64,000 bases of DNA. Origin: Pseudomonas sediminis (GTDB lineage: Bacteria; Pseudomonadota; Gammaproteobacteria; Pseudomonadales; Pseudomonadaceae). Positions 1 through 12,287 of the stretch are shown here, one piece after another. Location of the stretch: the NCBI RefSeq assembly GCF_039555755.1, contig NZ_CP154631.1:2232001-2296000 (forward strand), in the 5' to 3' direction. Within the stretch, counting starts at the first letter, position 1, and each line of letters opens with the position of its first letter. The position numbers and the translations under genes are program-made. The notes beneath the pieces were generated by a model. It did no database searches, had not been told where the DNA came from, and saw only the letters and a program-made list of their open reading frames with translations.

Positions 1-632
<632 letters not shown>

Positions 633-678
633 GGTGGCGGGCACAACCGGAGCGGTGCCGGTTGCGTGAAACCGGCAA

Positions 679-707
679 ATTATAGCCGTGTACGCGGCGC
701 AGCCCAA
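679..707 (-). promoter_or_regulatory. Probable sigma-70 promoter of ahcY
   Basis: On the minus strand a perfect TATAAT lies at 684-679, with TTGGGC 17 bp upstream at 707-702. Transcription would start near 672, leaving about 215 nt of leader that contains the SAH riboswitch. The box spacing is ideal; the -35 is a partial match. Confidence 0.6.
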
Positions 708-816
708 GGCTTTCCGTCGCATTTGCCTGGCTATGATTGTCATAGCCAGCGATGCAACGACAAGCGCAGCGCTGCGGGCGCATCATGGGCGCCCAATCTG
801 GCACGGAGGACACTGC

Positions 817-1206
817 ATGAATTTCCATACTCGCAAGTGGATCAAGCCCGAGGATCTCAACCCCAACGGCACTCTGTTCGGCGGCAGCCTGCTGAAATGG
901 ATCGATGAAGAAGCAGCGATCTACGCCATCGTCCAGCTCGACAATCAGCGCGTGGTGACCAAGTACATCTCCGAGATCAACTTCGTCAGCTCGGCGCGGC
1001 AGAGCGACATCATCGAGCTGGGTATCACTGCTACCGAGTTTGGCCGCACCTCCATCACCCTGTGCTGCGAAGTGCGCAACAAGGTAACCCGCAAGAGCAT
1101 CCTGACCATCGACAAGCTGGTGTTCGTCAACCTCGGTGAGGATGGCTTGCCGGCCCCTCACGGCAAGACGGCGATCACCTACGCCAAGGATCGCTTCCCC
1201 GGCTGA
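817..1206 (+). CDS. Acyl-CoA thioesterase (hotdog fold, YciA-like)
   Basis: A 129-residue single hotdog-domain thioesterase, likely hydrolysing acyl-CoA to free acid and CoA in the cytoplasm. The family core is visible: NPNGTLFGGSLLKWIDEEA (residues ~14-32), with the catalytic-type acid in WIDEEA on the long hotdog helix. Length is normal for YciA-like enzymes. ATG at 817 is preceded by CGGAGGA at 803-809; an in-frame extension to 688 has no ribosome binding site and is rejected. The gene is divergent from ahcY. Its natural substrate cannot be read from sequence. Confidence 0.85.
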   Translation: MNFHTRKWIKPEDLNPNGTLFGGSLLKWIDEEAAIYAIVQLDNQRVVTKYISEINFVSSARQSDIIELGITATEFGRTSITLCCEVRNKVTRKSILTIDKLVFVNLGEDGLPAPHGKTAITYAKDRFPG

Positions 1207-1331
1207 GCCGCACTGGCCAGTCTGGCCGCAGGCTTGGCCGAAGCGCCGGCATCATGGGCCGGCGCGGCCATGGACGGTAACGGGGCGCTCGCTCAGGCTT
1301 GGCTTCCCGACCTTTCGAGTGAAGCCACACC

Positions 1332-1721
1332 ATGACCCTTGCCTACTGGTGCGTACTGATCGCCATCTTTCTGCCCTACCTGGGCACTGCCACTGCCAAG
1401 TTCCTTGGCCCCGGCTACGGGCCGCGCGCCAATCAGGACCCGCGCGCCTTCCTGGGCACGCTGGAGGGCTGGCGTAAGCGCGCCAACAACGCCCAGCTCA
1501 ATGGCTTCGAGGTGACTCCGGCGTTCGCCGCCGCAGTGATCATCGCGCACCAGGCCGGTGGCGCCGAGCAAGCGCTGCTCGACCAGTTGGCCATGGCGTT
1601 CATCGTCAGCCGTGTGCTGTATTTCATCTGCTACCTGGCCGACTGGGGCCCTGTTCGTTCGCTGGTGTGGTTCGCCGGGATGGGGCTGATCGCGGCCTTG
1701 TTCGTGGTGTCCGCTAGCTGA
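1332..1721 (+). CDS. MAPEG family membrane protein
   Basis: A 129-residue protein with four hydrophobic segments (about 3-20, 55-75, 80-100 and 108-127), the usual size and layout of bacterial MAPEG proteins. These are inner-membrane proteins related to microsomal glutathione transferases. The stretch GWRKRANNAQLNGFE (~residues 45-59) is the conserved MAPEG polar loop, containing an N-x-x-E-like motif, followed by FAAAVIIAHQAG. The start is ATG at 1332 after GAGTGAAGCC. The enzymatic role of bacterial members is mostly untested. Confidence 0.8.
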   Translation: MTLAYWCVLIAIFLPYLGTATAKFLGPGYGPRANQDPRAFLGTLEGWRKRANNAQLNGFEVTPAFAAAVIIAHQAGGAEQALLDQLAMAFIVSRVLYFICYLADWGPVRSLVWFAGMGLIAALFVVSAS

Positions 1722-1832
1722 ACACTGGCTGACTGCAAGGCAGGAAAGGCAGCCGTTGTGACAAGAGGTCGCTTGGCCCGGCCGGGGTGAGCCGCGATAC
1801 TGTCGGCCCCTTGTCGCCTGGAAGTCGTGTCG

Positions 1833-2282
1833 ATGACCTTGAAGAAACTCCTGCTGCTCACCTGCATCTGCCTGACCCTGGCTGCTTGTGGTGGGGTCGA
1901 CCCCAACTCGCCGTTGGGCAAGCGCCAAGCCGCGTTCAAGGAGATGCTCAAGGTCAGCGAAGACCTCGGTGGGATGTTGCGCAATCGTATTCCCTACGAC
2001 GAAGCCGCATTCATCAGCGGCGCAGCCAAGCTCGAGCGTCTGTCGCACGAGCCCTGGCAGCACTTTCCACAGGTGCGTGACGACGAGCGCAGCAAGGCCA
2101 ATCCCGAGGTCTGGCAGCGCCAGGAGCAATTCCAGAAGATGGCGCGTGATCTGGAGCAGGCCACCGCCGCACTGGTGCAGGCGACGACCGCTCCGCCGTT
2201 ACGCCGCTCCGAGCTGGAGCCGGCAGTGCAGGCTGTCGAGGATAGTTGCGAGGCCTGCCACAAGGCGTTTCGCGCTTACTGA
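1833..2282 (+). CDS. Cytochrome c'-like lipoprotein
   Basis: A 149-residue exported protein. The N-terminus is a lipoprotein signal with lipobox LTLAAC, so it is probably anchored in the envelope. The C-terminus has a single c-type haem attachment site, CEACH (about residues 140-144), followed by KAFRAY, as in cytochrome c' four-helix proteins (CxxCHxxFR). A GTG at 1827 is also in frame; ATG at 1833 is preferred for its GGAAG at 1820-1824. Likely role is haem-based redox or small-gas binding in the periplasm. It converges on the DUF1090 gene, the two stops overlapping by 7 bp. Confidence 0.8.
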   Translation: MTLKKLLLLTCICLTLAACGGVDPNSPLGKRQAAFKEMLKVSEDLGGMLRNRIPYDEAAFISGAAKLERLSHEPWQHFPQVRDDERSKANPEVWQRQEQFQKMARDLEQATAALVQATTAPPLRRSELEPAVQAVEDSCEACHKAFRAY

Positions 2283-2671
2283 TCGGCGCGCGCTTCGGCC
2301 TCGGCCTGCTCCAGTTCGGCGCGCGCCTCGGCCAACTTGGCCTGACGCTTGGCGATCGTTTCCTGATCGCCCTTGCCCATGGCTTCGCGCAGATCCATCT
2401 CACGCTCCTGCACTTCCTCACGGGCTTCCTTGACGCTGGCCAGGCGATCACTGTGCAGGGTGGCGTCGTCGCAATTCATTTCCACATTGCCCAGCGCCCT
2501 TTGCAATCCATCCAGTTGCTGTGAGTTGCCGTTCTTGCGCGCGGCCTCGATCTTTTCTTCGATGACCTGGCGCTTGGCCGCACAGCCACCGTCGCCGTCT
2601 GCAGCGAGGATGGGCGTGGCGTTGAGATTGGCGGCCAGCAAGAGGCCGAGCAAAGCGGTTTGACGATTCAT
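2276..2671 (-). CDS. DUF1090 family periplasmic protein
   Basis: A 131-residue protein with a clear Sec signal peptide (cleavage likely after ATPILA) and a highly charged alpha-helical body, mostly Glu/Ala/Lys/Arg, predicted to be coiled coil. A pair of cysteines (GGCAAK and EMNCDD) could form a disulfide. This is the DUF1090 (YqjC-like) layout; the function of the family is unknown. Start ATG at 2671. Its stop overlaps that of the cytochrome c'-like gene. Confidence 0.75.
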   Translation of the reverse strand: MNRQTALLGLLLAANLNATPILAADGDGGCAAKRQVIEEKIEAARKNGNSQQLDGLQRALGNVEMNCDDATLHSDRLASVKEAREEVQEREMDLREAMGKGDQETIAKRQAKLAEARAELEQAEAEARADQ

Positions 2672-2701
2672 GGTCTGTCCTCGTGTAGGTCTACTTCGAA
2701 G

Positions 2702-2755
2702 TGACCCTGGTTGCCGCGCGAGGTTCGACCCGAGTGAGTCATCGGCTGACCAGGG

Positions 2756-2757
<2 letters not shown>
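2702..2757 (-). terminator. Inverted repeat at the end of ligB
   Basis: TGACCCTGGT (2702-2711) is the exact reverse complement of ACCAGGGTCA (2748-2757). The right arm includes most of the ligB stop codon. The loop is long (36 nt) and no T-run follows, so it may be a weak terminator or just a repeat. Confidence 0.35.
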
Positions 2758-5774
<3,017 letters not shown>

Positions 5775-6776
5775 CTATCGGTTCCTTTCTTGCCGGAGGC
5801 TGAAGGCGCTGTGCGCATCGGGTTTGGCAAAGTGCCGTAATTGAATCTGAAAGCCGTTTTTCAGGCCTATGTACAAACTTTCGCCAGGCGTCAGGCCGGC
5901 AGCCGTTGCCCAGCGCGCCAGGTCTTCCTGTTCGAAGCCGAGCCAGAGGTCGCCGCACGCTTCGCGCGCCCAGCTCTGGTCGTGGCTGCACAGTTCGCTG
6001 AGCAGCAGGCTGCCGCCTGGTGCGACCAGGCCAGCCAGCTTGCGAAAGGCCTCGGCCGGGGTGGCGAAGTGGTGCAGCACCATGTTCAGTACCACGCAAT
6101 CTGCCGTGACTGGCGCGTCCTGCAGCGCATCGGCCAGTTTCAGCTCGACGTTATGCAGGCTTTCAGCGGCGCAGCGTTGGCTGGCCAGTTCGAGCATAGC
6201 CGGGCTGTTGTCCAGTGCCGTGACCTGGGCGAAGCGCCGCGCCAGTTCGGGGAGGAAGGCGCCATCGCCCGGGCCGATTTCCAGCGCGCTGGCGCTGGGG
6301 GCGAAGTGCAGGGCATCAAGCAGCGCCAGCAGGCTGTCGCGGTACTGCGGCAGGCCGGCGATCAGGTCCTGCTGGGCCTGGAAGTTGCTGGCCATGCGTG
6401 CGAAGAAATCGCGACTGACGGTGGCGCGCTGCTGGTGCACGGTGGCGATGCGTGCCTGTACATCGCCGGGCAGCGGCAGCTCGTCGATATCGTCCAGCAG
6501 GGCGGCATGCAGACGGCCATTGGGCAGTGCGCGGCGGTAGAAGATCGCGTTGCCTTCGCGGCGCGTTGCCACCAGCCCAGCCTGGGCCAGCACCTTGAGG
6601 TGATGGCTCATGCCCGACTGGCCGATGGCGAAGATCTGTGCCAACTCCAGTACGCCGAAGGAATCGTTGCTCAGCACGCGCAGCACGTTCAGGCGCAGCG
6701 GATCGCCGCCGGCCTTGCACAGGGCGGCGAGTGTGTCGCAGGGGTCGAATTCCAACTGGGGGGCGCGCAGGGTCAT
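5775..6776 (-). CDS. ArsR-family regulator fused to a SAM-dependent methyltransferase
   Basis: A 333-residue two-domain protein. The N-terminal ~100 residues are an ArsR-type winged helix (LELAQIFAIGQSGMSHHL, then REGNAIFYRR). The C-terminal part is a Rossmann methyltransferase with SAM-binding motif ALEIGPGDGAFLPEL (~170) and an LNMVLHHF acceptor-side motif. It sits immediately upstream of metK with no spacer, so a role in sensing or tuning SAM supply is plausible but unproven. ATG at 6776 matches the usual start of Pseudomonas relatives (recalled). An ATG at 6806, ten codons earlier, abuts the end of a 44-bp palindrome. No metal-binding cysteine motif of classical ArsR was seen. Confidence 0.88.
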   Translation of the reverse strand: MTLRAPQLEFDPCDTLAALCKAGGDPLRLNVLRVLSNDSFGVLELAQIFAIGQSGMSHHLKVLAQAGLVATRREGNAIFYRRALPNGRLHAALLDDIDELPLPGDVQARIATVHQQRATVSRDFFARMASNFQAQQDLIAGLPQYRDSLLALLDALHFAPSASALEIGPGDGAFLPELARRFAQVTALDNSPAMLELASQRCAAESLHNVELKLADALQDAPVTADCVVLNMVLHHFATPAEAFRKLAGLVAPGGSLLLSELCSHDQSWAREACGDLWLGFEQEDLARWATAAGLTPGESLYIGLKNGFQIQLRHFAKPDAHSAFSLRQERNR

Positions 6777-6806
6777 GGTGGCGCAGTCTAGTCGGTCATT
6801 TTTCAT

Positions 6807-6850
6807 ACAGCAATACCAATATCAAAAAGTTTTGATATTGGTATTGCTGT
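6807..6850. repeat. 44-bp perfect palindrome (21-bp arms, 2-bp centre)
   Basis: The left arm starts ACAGCAATACCAATATC at 6807 and ends at 6827; the right arm 6830-6850 is its exact reverse complement; the centre is AG. It fills the space between the stop codon of the LysR gene (which begins at its last base) and an alternative ATG of the ArsR/methyltransferase gene. It is AT-rich in a GC-rich genome. It may be the operator of the ArsR-type regulator or the LysR terminator. No T-run follows on the minus strand, which favours an operator. Confidence 0.9.
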
Positions 6851-7731
6851 TACTCCGACGTTTGAGTCAACGCCAGGAAAGCCGCGGGTGCCGGGCTCAG
6901 ACTGGCGCCCAGGCGCCACAGCACATGCAGCTCGCGCTCGATCTGCAGGTCCTGTACCGGCAGATGGCGCAGTTCGCCGTTGGCCAGTTCGCGCTCCACC
7001 ACTCGCTGCGACAGCCAGGCAATGCCCTGGCCGTCAGCGAGCAGACGCTTGAGCGCCTCGGTGCTGCCGATGGCCATGCCGGCACGGGGTTCGAGGCCAT
7101 GCGCGCGGTAGGCCTGCTCGACGCTGACGCGCGCGCCAGAGCCCGGCTCGCGCATGTACAGCGGGTAATCCTGCAGTTTCTCCGCGGCGAGCGTCTGGCT
7201 GGCGGCCAGCGGATGGTGCGGCGCAACCACCGGTAGCAGGGCGTCGCGTGCCAGCAGGCGATGGGCGTAGTCGGTGCGGACGAACGGGCCTTCGACGAAG
7301 CCCAGGCTGATGCGGCCTTCGTCCAGCTGCCGGGTGACGGCGTCGGTGTTGCTCACGTCGAGGCTGACGAATATCTGTGGATGCAGGGCGCGAAAACGGG
7401 TGAGCAGGGGCGGCAACAGGTAGGAGCCGAGGGTGGCGCTGGCGCCCAGGTGCAGTTCGCCTTGTTCCAGTTGGGCAAAGTCACGCAGGTCGCGTTCGGC
7501 GGCGCGTTCCAGGCTGAAGATGCGCTGGGCGTAGTCGAGCAGGCGCAGGCCGCCTTCGGTCAGTTGTACGCCGCGCGGCAGGCGGTCGAACAGGCGCAGG
7601 TCGAGGCTGGCTTCGAGGTCGCGAATTTCCCGCGTCACCGCCGGCTGGCTGATGTGCAGGCGCTCGGCGCCAGCGCTGATGCTGCCGGCCTCTGCCACGG
7701 CAAGGAAGACTTTCAGGTGATGGAGGTTCAT
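6850..7731 (-). CDS. LysR-family transcriptional regulator
   Basis: A 293-residue LysR-type regulator: N-terminal HTH (MNLHHLKVFLAVAEAGSIS, HISQPAVTREIRDLE) and a C-terminal inducer-binding domain of normal length. Start ATG at 7731; the 34 upstream in-frame codons are intergenic. It is divergent from the TDT transporter at 7842, the usual arrangement for a LysR protein controlling its neighbour. The ligand is unknown; sulfite or another small anion is a guess from the transporter family. Confidence 0.9.
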   Translation of the reverse strand: MNLHHLKVFLAVAEAGSISAGAERLHISQPAVTREIRDLEASLDLRLFDRLPRGVQLTEGGLRLLDYAQRIFSLERAAERDLRDFAQLEQGELHLGASATLGSYLLPPLLTRFRALHPQIFVSLDVSNTDAVTRQLDEGRISLGFVEGPFVRTDYAHRLLARDALLPVVAPHHPLAASQTLAAEKLQDYPLYMREPGSGARVSVEQAYRAHGLEPRAGMAIGSTEALKRLLADGQGIAWLSQRVVERELANGELRHLPVQDLQIERELHVLWRLGASLSPAPAAFLALTQTSE

Positions 7732-7736
7732 GATTA

Positions 7737-7755
7737 ATACATAAGTGAAAGGTAT
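7737..7755. promoter_or_regulatory. LysR-type box in the divergent intergenic region
   Basis: ATAC, 11 bp, GTAT is a dyad of the spacing typical of LysR-type sites. It lies 6 bp upstream of the LysR start and 87 bp before the transporter ATG. The region 7732-7841 is otherwise AT-rich promoter-like DNA. Confidence 0.4.
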
Positions 7756-7841
7756 GGTAAGGATGCTGAATATGTATTTTTCATATGGCAAGCCTCTTCT
7801 TAACCTTGCGCTATCACTCATGTCACGGGACAACCCGATTC

Positions 7842-8996
7842 ATGCCGCGCCCTTTCAGTCGTTTGCCCGAGCCGCTCGCATTCATTCGTCACTTCACGCC
7901 TAGCTGGTTCGCCATGACCATGGGCACCGGTGTGCTGGCGCTGGTTATCGCTCATCTGCCTTGGTCGCTGCCTGGTCTGGCGATGCTGGCGGAGGGGCTG
8001 TGGTTCTTCGCTGTCAGCCTGTTCGTCCTGTTCACGGCGCTGTTTCTGCTGCGCCTGGCACTGTTTCGCGACACGGTCTGGCCGATGCTGCTGCACCCGG
8101 TGCAGTCGATGTTTCTCGGCGCGATCCCGATGGGGCTGGCGGTGCTGATCAAGGGCCTGTTGCTGTTCGGCGTCCCGCGCTGGGGCGAGGGCGTCTATGC
8201 GCTGGCGCATGCCTTGTGGTGGCTGGATGCGGCGCTGGCGCTGCTCGGCGCCCTGCTGGTGCCCTATCTGATGTTCACCCGCCAGCATCACGCACTGGAA
8301 AAACTCACGGCAGTCTGGCTGCTACCTATCGTCGCTCCCGAGGTCGCTGCCAGCACGGCGGGAGCGTTGGCGCCGCACCTGGGCGCTGCGGCCGCGCAGC
8401 AACTGCTGGTCGCCGGCTTTATCCTCTGGGGATTGTCGCTGTCGCTGGCGTTCTCGCTGATCACCCTGGTGCTGCTGCGCCTGGCCCTGCACAAGTTGCC
8501 GGATACCGATTTCGCCGCCACCAGTTGGCTGCCGCTTGGGCCGCTGGCGACCGGCTGCCTGGGGCTGCTGAGCATGGGGCAGGCCGCGCCGCTGGCGTTC
8601 GCTGGCACACCCTTGGCCAGCGCTGCCGAGCTGGCCCGAGACCTTGGCCTGATCGGCGGCCTGGCGCTGTGGGGCGCGGGGCTGTGGTGGCTGGTGATCG
8701 CCACCCTGTTCACTCGCCACTACATTCGCGACAACATGCCATTCAACCTGGGTTGGTGGGGCTTCACCTTTCCGCTCGGAGTCTTCGCCCTGGCCACCTT
8801 CGAGCTACAGGCGCTGACCGGGCTGACCTTCTTCACTCTGGTCGGCGTGGCGCTGGCGATCCAGCTGGCGGCGGTATGGTCGCTGGTGTTCAGTCGTACG
8901 CTCGCTGGCGTCTGGCATGGCGAGCTGTTTCAGGCGCCCTGCCTGGGTGGGCCGGGTAGTCCGGCGGTGAGCGTGCTGAGCGAGCAGGCAGGTTGA
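7842..8996 (+). CDS. TDT-family (TehA/SLAC1-like) anion transporter
   Basis: A 384-residue inner-membrane protein with about ten hydrophobic helices. The start ([19 protein letters not shown]) is the characteristic first-helix signature of the tellurite-resistance/dicarboxylate transporter (TDT) family, which includes TehA, sulfite pump Ssu1 and plant SLAC1. [15 protein letters not shown] (~310) is the conserved late-helix motif. ATG at 7842 was chosen; an extension to 7785 overlaps the promoter region. Substrate cannot be decided from sequence; sulfite or tellurite export and dicarboxylate uptake all occur in the family. Confidence 0.85.
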   Translation: MPRPFSRLPEPLAFIRHFTPSWFAMTMGTGVLALVIAHLPWSLPGLAMLAEGLWFFAVSLFVLFTALFLLRLALFRDTVWPMLLHPVQSMFLGAIPMGLAVLIKGLLLFGVPRWGEGVYALAHALWWLDAALALLGALLVPYLMFTRQHHALEKLTAVWLLPIVAPEVAASTAGALAPHLGAAAAQQLLVAGFILWGLSLSLAFSLITLVLLRLALHKLPDTDFAATSWLPLGPLATGCLGLLSMGQAAPLAFAGTPLASAAELARDLGLIGGLALWGAGLWWLVIATLFTRHYIRDNMPFNLGWWGFTFPLGVFALATFELQALTGLTFFTLVGVALAIQLAAVWSLVFSRTLAGVWHGELFQAPCLGGPGSPAVSVLSEQAG

Positions 8997-9040
8997 TTTG
9001 GTCTCTACGACCATCTGTCATTGCCCCGCGGGGGCCGGCT

Positions 9041-9068
9041 GGGCGAAAATAGGCGTCTTTTTTCGCCC
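9041..9068 (+). other. Inverted repeat in front of tktA
   Basis: GGGCGAAAA (9041-9049) pairs with TTTTCGCCC (9060-9068) across a 10-nt loop rich in T. It lies 45 bp after the TDT transporter stop and 37 bp before tktA, so it could be the transporter's terminator or part of the tktA leader. Confidence 0.4.
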
Positions 9069-9105
9069 CCTTCATTCAGAAGCAGCCCCCGTAGGAGATT
9101 CAGCG

Positions 9106-11106
9106 ATGCCCAGCCGTCGTGAGCGAGCAAATGCCATTCGTGCCCTCAGCATGGATGCTGTGCAGAAAGCCAACAGCGGCCACCCCGGTGCCCCCATGGG
9201 TATGGCGGATATCGCCGAAGTGCTGTGGCGCGATTTTCTGAAGCACAATCCGAGCAACCCGAACTTCGCCGATCGTGACCGCTTCGTGCTGTCCAACGGC
9301 CATGGTTCGATGCTGATCTATTCGCTGCTGCACCTGACCGGCTACGACCTGTCCATCGACGACCTGAAGAACTTCCGTCAGCTGCATAGCAAGACCCCGG
9401 GCCACCCGGAATACGGCTACACCCCTGGCGTGGAAACCACCACCGGCCCACTCGGCCAGGGCATCGCCAACGCCGTCGGTTTCGCCATTGCCGAGAAGGT
9501 ACTGGGCGCGCAGTTCAACCGTGAAGGCCACACCATCGTCGACCACAACACCTATGTGTTCCTCGGCGACGGCTGCATGATGGAAGGCATTTCCCACGAA
9601 GTCTGTTCGCTGGCCGGCACCCTTGGCTTGGGCAAGCTGATCGCCTTCTACGACGACAACGGTATCTCCATCGACGGTGAGGTCGAGGGCTGGTTCACCG
9701 ATGACACGCCGAAGCGCTTCGAAGCCTACGGCTGGCAGGTGATCCGCAATGTCGACGGCCATGATGCCGAAGAAATCAAGATGGCCATCGACACCGCGCG
9801 CAAGACCACGGATCAGCCGACCCTGATCTGCTGCAAGACCACCATTGGCTTCGGTTCGCCGAACAAGCAGGGCAAGGAAGAGTGCCACGGCGCGCCGCTG
9901 GGCAATGACGAAATCGCCCTGACCCGCGCCGCGCTGGGCTGGAACCATGGCCCGTTCGAAATCCCCGCCGAGATCTACGCCGAGTGGGACGCCAAGGAAG
10001 CCGGCGCTGCCGCCGAAGCCGCCTGGAACGACAAATTTGCCGCCTACGCCGCTGCCCATCCTGAACTGGCTGCCGAGTTCAAGCGCCGCATCGCTGGTGA
10101 GCTGCCGGCCGACTTTGCCGAGAAGGCCGCTGCCTATATCAAGGACGTCGCCGAGAAGGGCGAGACCATCGCCAGCCGCAAAGCCAGCCAGAACGCGTTG
10201 AATGCCTTCGGCCCGCTGCTGCCGGAGTTCCTCGGTGGTTCGGCCGACCTGGCCGGTTCCAACCTGACCCTGTGGAAGGGCTGCAAGGGCGTCTCCGCTG
10301 AAGATGCGTCCGGCAACTACATGTTCTACGGCGTGCGCGAGTTCGGCATGAGCGCGATCATGAACGGCATCGCTCTGCACGGCGGCTTCGTGCCGTACGG
10401 CGCCACCTTCCTGATCTTCATGGAATACGCCCGTAACGCCGTGCGCATGTCCGCGCTGATGAAGAAGCGCGTGCTGTACGTGTTCACCCACGACTCCATC
10501 GGTCTCGGCGAAGACGGCCCGACCCACCAGCCGATCGAGCAACTGGCCAGCCTGCGTGGTACGCCGAACCTCGACACCTGGCGTCCGGCCGATGCCGTGG
10601 AGTCCGCTGTGGCCTGGAAATACGCCATCGAGCGCGCCGACGGCCCCAGCGCTCTGGTGTTCAGCCGCCAGAACCTGCCGCACCAGCCGCGTGATGCCCA
10701 GCAACTGGCTGACGTCGCCCGTGGCGGCTACGTGCTCAAAGACAGCGCTGGCGAGCCGGAGCTGATCCTGATCGCCACCGGTTCGGAAGTCGGCCTGGCC
10801 GTGGCTGCCTACGACAAACTGACTGCTGCCGGCCACAAGGTACGCGTGGTGTCGATGCCTTCCACCAGTGTGTTCGACGCCCAGGACGCCGCCTACAAGC
10901 AGGACGTGCTGCCACTGCAGGTCGGTGCGCGCATCGCCATCGAGGCCTCGCACGCCGACTACTGGTACAAGTATGTGGGCCTGGAAGGTCGCATCATTGG
11001 CATGACCAGCTTCGGCGAATCGGCCCCGGCTCCGGCCCTGTTCGAGCACTTCGGTTTCACCGTCGACAACATCGTCGCCACCGCCGAAGAACTGCTGGAC
11101 GCCTGA
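9106..11106 (+). CDS. tktA: Transketolase
   Basis: A 666-residue thiamine-diphosphate enzyme moving two-carbon units between sugar phosphates in the non-oxidative pentose phosphate pathway. Seen: [10 protein letters not shown] (~24-33), the ThDP-Mg motif [12 protein letters not shown] (~154-165) and [16 protein letters not shown] (~465-480) in the pyrimidine domain. ATG at 9106 has TAGGAG at 9092-9097; upstream codons to 8998 are not homologous. It heads a block with epd, pgk and fba that shares erythrose-4-P, glyceraldehyde-3-P and related intermediates. Confidence 0.98.
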   Translation: MPSRRERANAIRALSMDAVQKANSGHPGAPMGMADIAEVLWRDFLKHNPSNPNFADRDRFVLSNGHGSMLIYSLLHLTGYDLSIDDLKNFRQLHSKTPGHPEYGYTPGVETTTGPLGQGIANAVGFAIAEKVLGAQFNREGHTIVDHNTYVFLGDGCMMEGISHEVCSLAGTLGLGKLIAFYDDNGISIDGEVEGWFTDDTPKRFEAYGWQVIRNVDGHDAEEIKMAIDTARKTTDQPTLICCKTTIGFGSPNKQGKEECHGAPLGNDEIALTRAALGWNHGPFEIPAEIYAEWDAKEAGAAAEAAWNDKFAAYAAAHPELAAEFKRRIAGELPADFAEKAAAYIKDVAEKGETIASRKASQNALNAFGPLLPEFLGGSADLAGSNLTLWKGCKGVSAEDASGNYMFYGVREFGMSAIMNGIALHGGFVPYGATFLIFMEYARNAVRMSALMKKRVLYVFTHDSIGLGEDGPTHQPIEQLASLRGTPNLDTWRPADAVESAVAWKYAIERADGPSALVFSRQNLPHQPRDAQQLADVARGGYVLKDSAGEPELILIATGSEVGLAVAAYDKLTAAGHKVRVVSMPSTSVFDAQDAAYKQDVLPLQVGARIAIEASHADYWYKYVGLEGRIIGMTSFGESAPAPALFEHFGFTVDNIVATAEELLDA

Positions 11107-11113
11107 CCCTTCC

Positions 11114-11181
11114 GTAGGAGCGAGCTCTGCTCGCGAAGCTGTTTGCCTCGCGCAGGGTTCGCGAGCAGAGCTCGCTCCTAC
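11114..11181. repeat. REP-type inverted pair between tktA and epd
   Basis: Two perfect 24-bp arms (11114-11137, starting GTAGGAGCGAGCTC, and 11158-11181) are exact reverse complements around a 20-nt loop. GTAGGAGCG-type palindromes are common intergenic repeats in Pseudomonas. The transcript would form a very stable hairpin between two genes of a likely operon. Confidence 0.9.
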
Positions 11182-11208
11182 CGGGTTCCTTTTGCCTTGC
11201 GAGCGCCT

Positions 11209-12276
11209 ATGTCACGACAACGCCCCTATCGTGTCGCCCTCAACGGCTATGGCCGCATCGGCCGTTGCGTGCTGCGCGCGCTGCACGAGCGTGGCAATTC
11301 TGCGAGCCTGGAAATCGTCGCGCTTAACGACCTGGCCGATCAGGCCAGCATCGAATACCTGACCCGCTTCGACTCCACCCACGGGCGCTTTCCCGGCGAG
11401 GTGAAGGTCGATGGCGACTGTCTGCATATCAATGGCGATTGTGTGAAGGTGCTGCGTCAGAGCGAGCCCGAGTCCATCGACTGGGCCGCGCTGGATATCG
11501 ACCTGCTGCTGGAATGCTCCGGGCAATACACCACGCGTACCGATGCCGAGCGTTTTCTCGCTGCCGGCGCGCCGCGCGTGTTGTTGTCGCAGCCGATGGC
11601 CAGCGAGGCGGATATCGACGCCACGGTGGTCTACGGCGTCAATCAGCAGTGCCTCAGCGGTGCCGAACAACTGGTATCCAACGCCTCCTGCACCACCAAC
11701 TGCGGCGTGCCGCTGCTGAAGCTTCTCGATGAGGTGGTGGGTCTGGAGTACGTCTCCATTACCACCATCCACTCGGCGATGAACGACCAACCGGTGATCG
11801 ATGCCTACCACCACGAAGACCTACGCCGCACGCGCTCGGCCTTCCAGTCGGTGATTCCGGTGTCCACCGGCCTGGCACGCGGTATCGAACGCCTGCTGCC
11901 GGAGCTGGCCGGGCGCATTCAGGCCAAGGCCATTCGCGTGCCGACGGTCAACGTCTCGTGCCTGGACATCACCCTGCAGACCGCACGCGATACCTCTGCC
12001 GAAGAGATCAACCGCGTACTGCGCCAAGCGGCGGAAAGTGGCCCGCTCAAGGGGCTGCTGGCCTACACCGAACTGCCGCACGCCAGCTGCGACTTCAACC
12101 ACGACCCGCACTCGGCCATCGTCGACGGCAGCCAGACCCGCGTGTCCGGCCCGCGCCTGGTCAACCTGCTGGCCTGGTTCGACAACGAGTGGGGGTTTGC
12201 CAACCGTATGCTCGATGTCGCCGAACATTTTCTCCTACAAGCCAATCAAGCCAATCAAGCCAATCCTGCCCCGTGA
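11209..12276 (+). CDS. epd: D-erythrose-4-phosphate dehydrogenase
   Basis: A 355-residue GAPDH-like NAD+-dependent enzyme oxidising erythrose-4-phosphate to 4-phosphoerythronate for pyridoxal phosphate synthesis. The Rossmann motif NGYGRIGRC (~10-18) and the active-site SNASCTTNC (~160-168, catalytic Cys) are intact, as is WFDNEWGFANRM near the C-terminus. ATG 11209 was chosen because upstream codons lie in the REP repeat. The last residues are QANQANQANP, encoded by three copies of the 9-bp unit CAAGCCAAT. It precedes pgk by 11 bp. A GAPDH role is possible but less likely in this context. Confidence 0.93.
   Translation: MSRQRPYRVALNGYGRIGRCVLRALHERGNSASLEIVALNDLADQASIEYLTRFDSTHGRFPGEVKVDGDCLHINGDCVKVLRQSEPESIDWAALDIDLLLECSGQYTTRTDAERFLAAGAPRVLLSQPMASEADIDATVVYGVNQQCLSGAEQLVSNASCTTNCGVPLLKLLDEVVGLEYVSITTIHSAMNDQPVIDAYHHEDLRRTRSAFQSVIPVSTGLARGIERLLPELAGRIQAKAIRVPTVNVSCLDITLQTARDTSAEEINRVLRQAAESGPLKGLLAYTELPHASCDFNHDPHSAIVDGSQTRVSGPRLVNLLAWFDNEWGFANRMLDVAEHFLLQANQANQANPAP
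12238..12264 (+). repeat. Three tandem copies of a 9-bp unit at the epd 3' end
   Basis: CAAGCCAAT is repeated three times in frame, encoding Gln-Ala-Asn three times just before the epd stop. Copy number can change without a frameshift. Confidence 0.9.
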
Positions 12277-12287
12277 AGGACTGATCT

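Noticed and set aside
9100..11049. A 649-codon open frame antisense to tktA
   Set aside because: High-GC shadow frame; transketolase on the plus strand is certain and explains the whole stretch.
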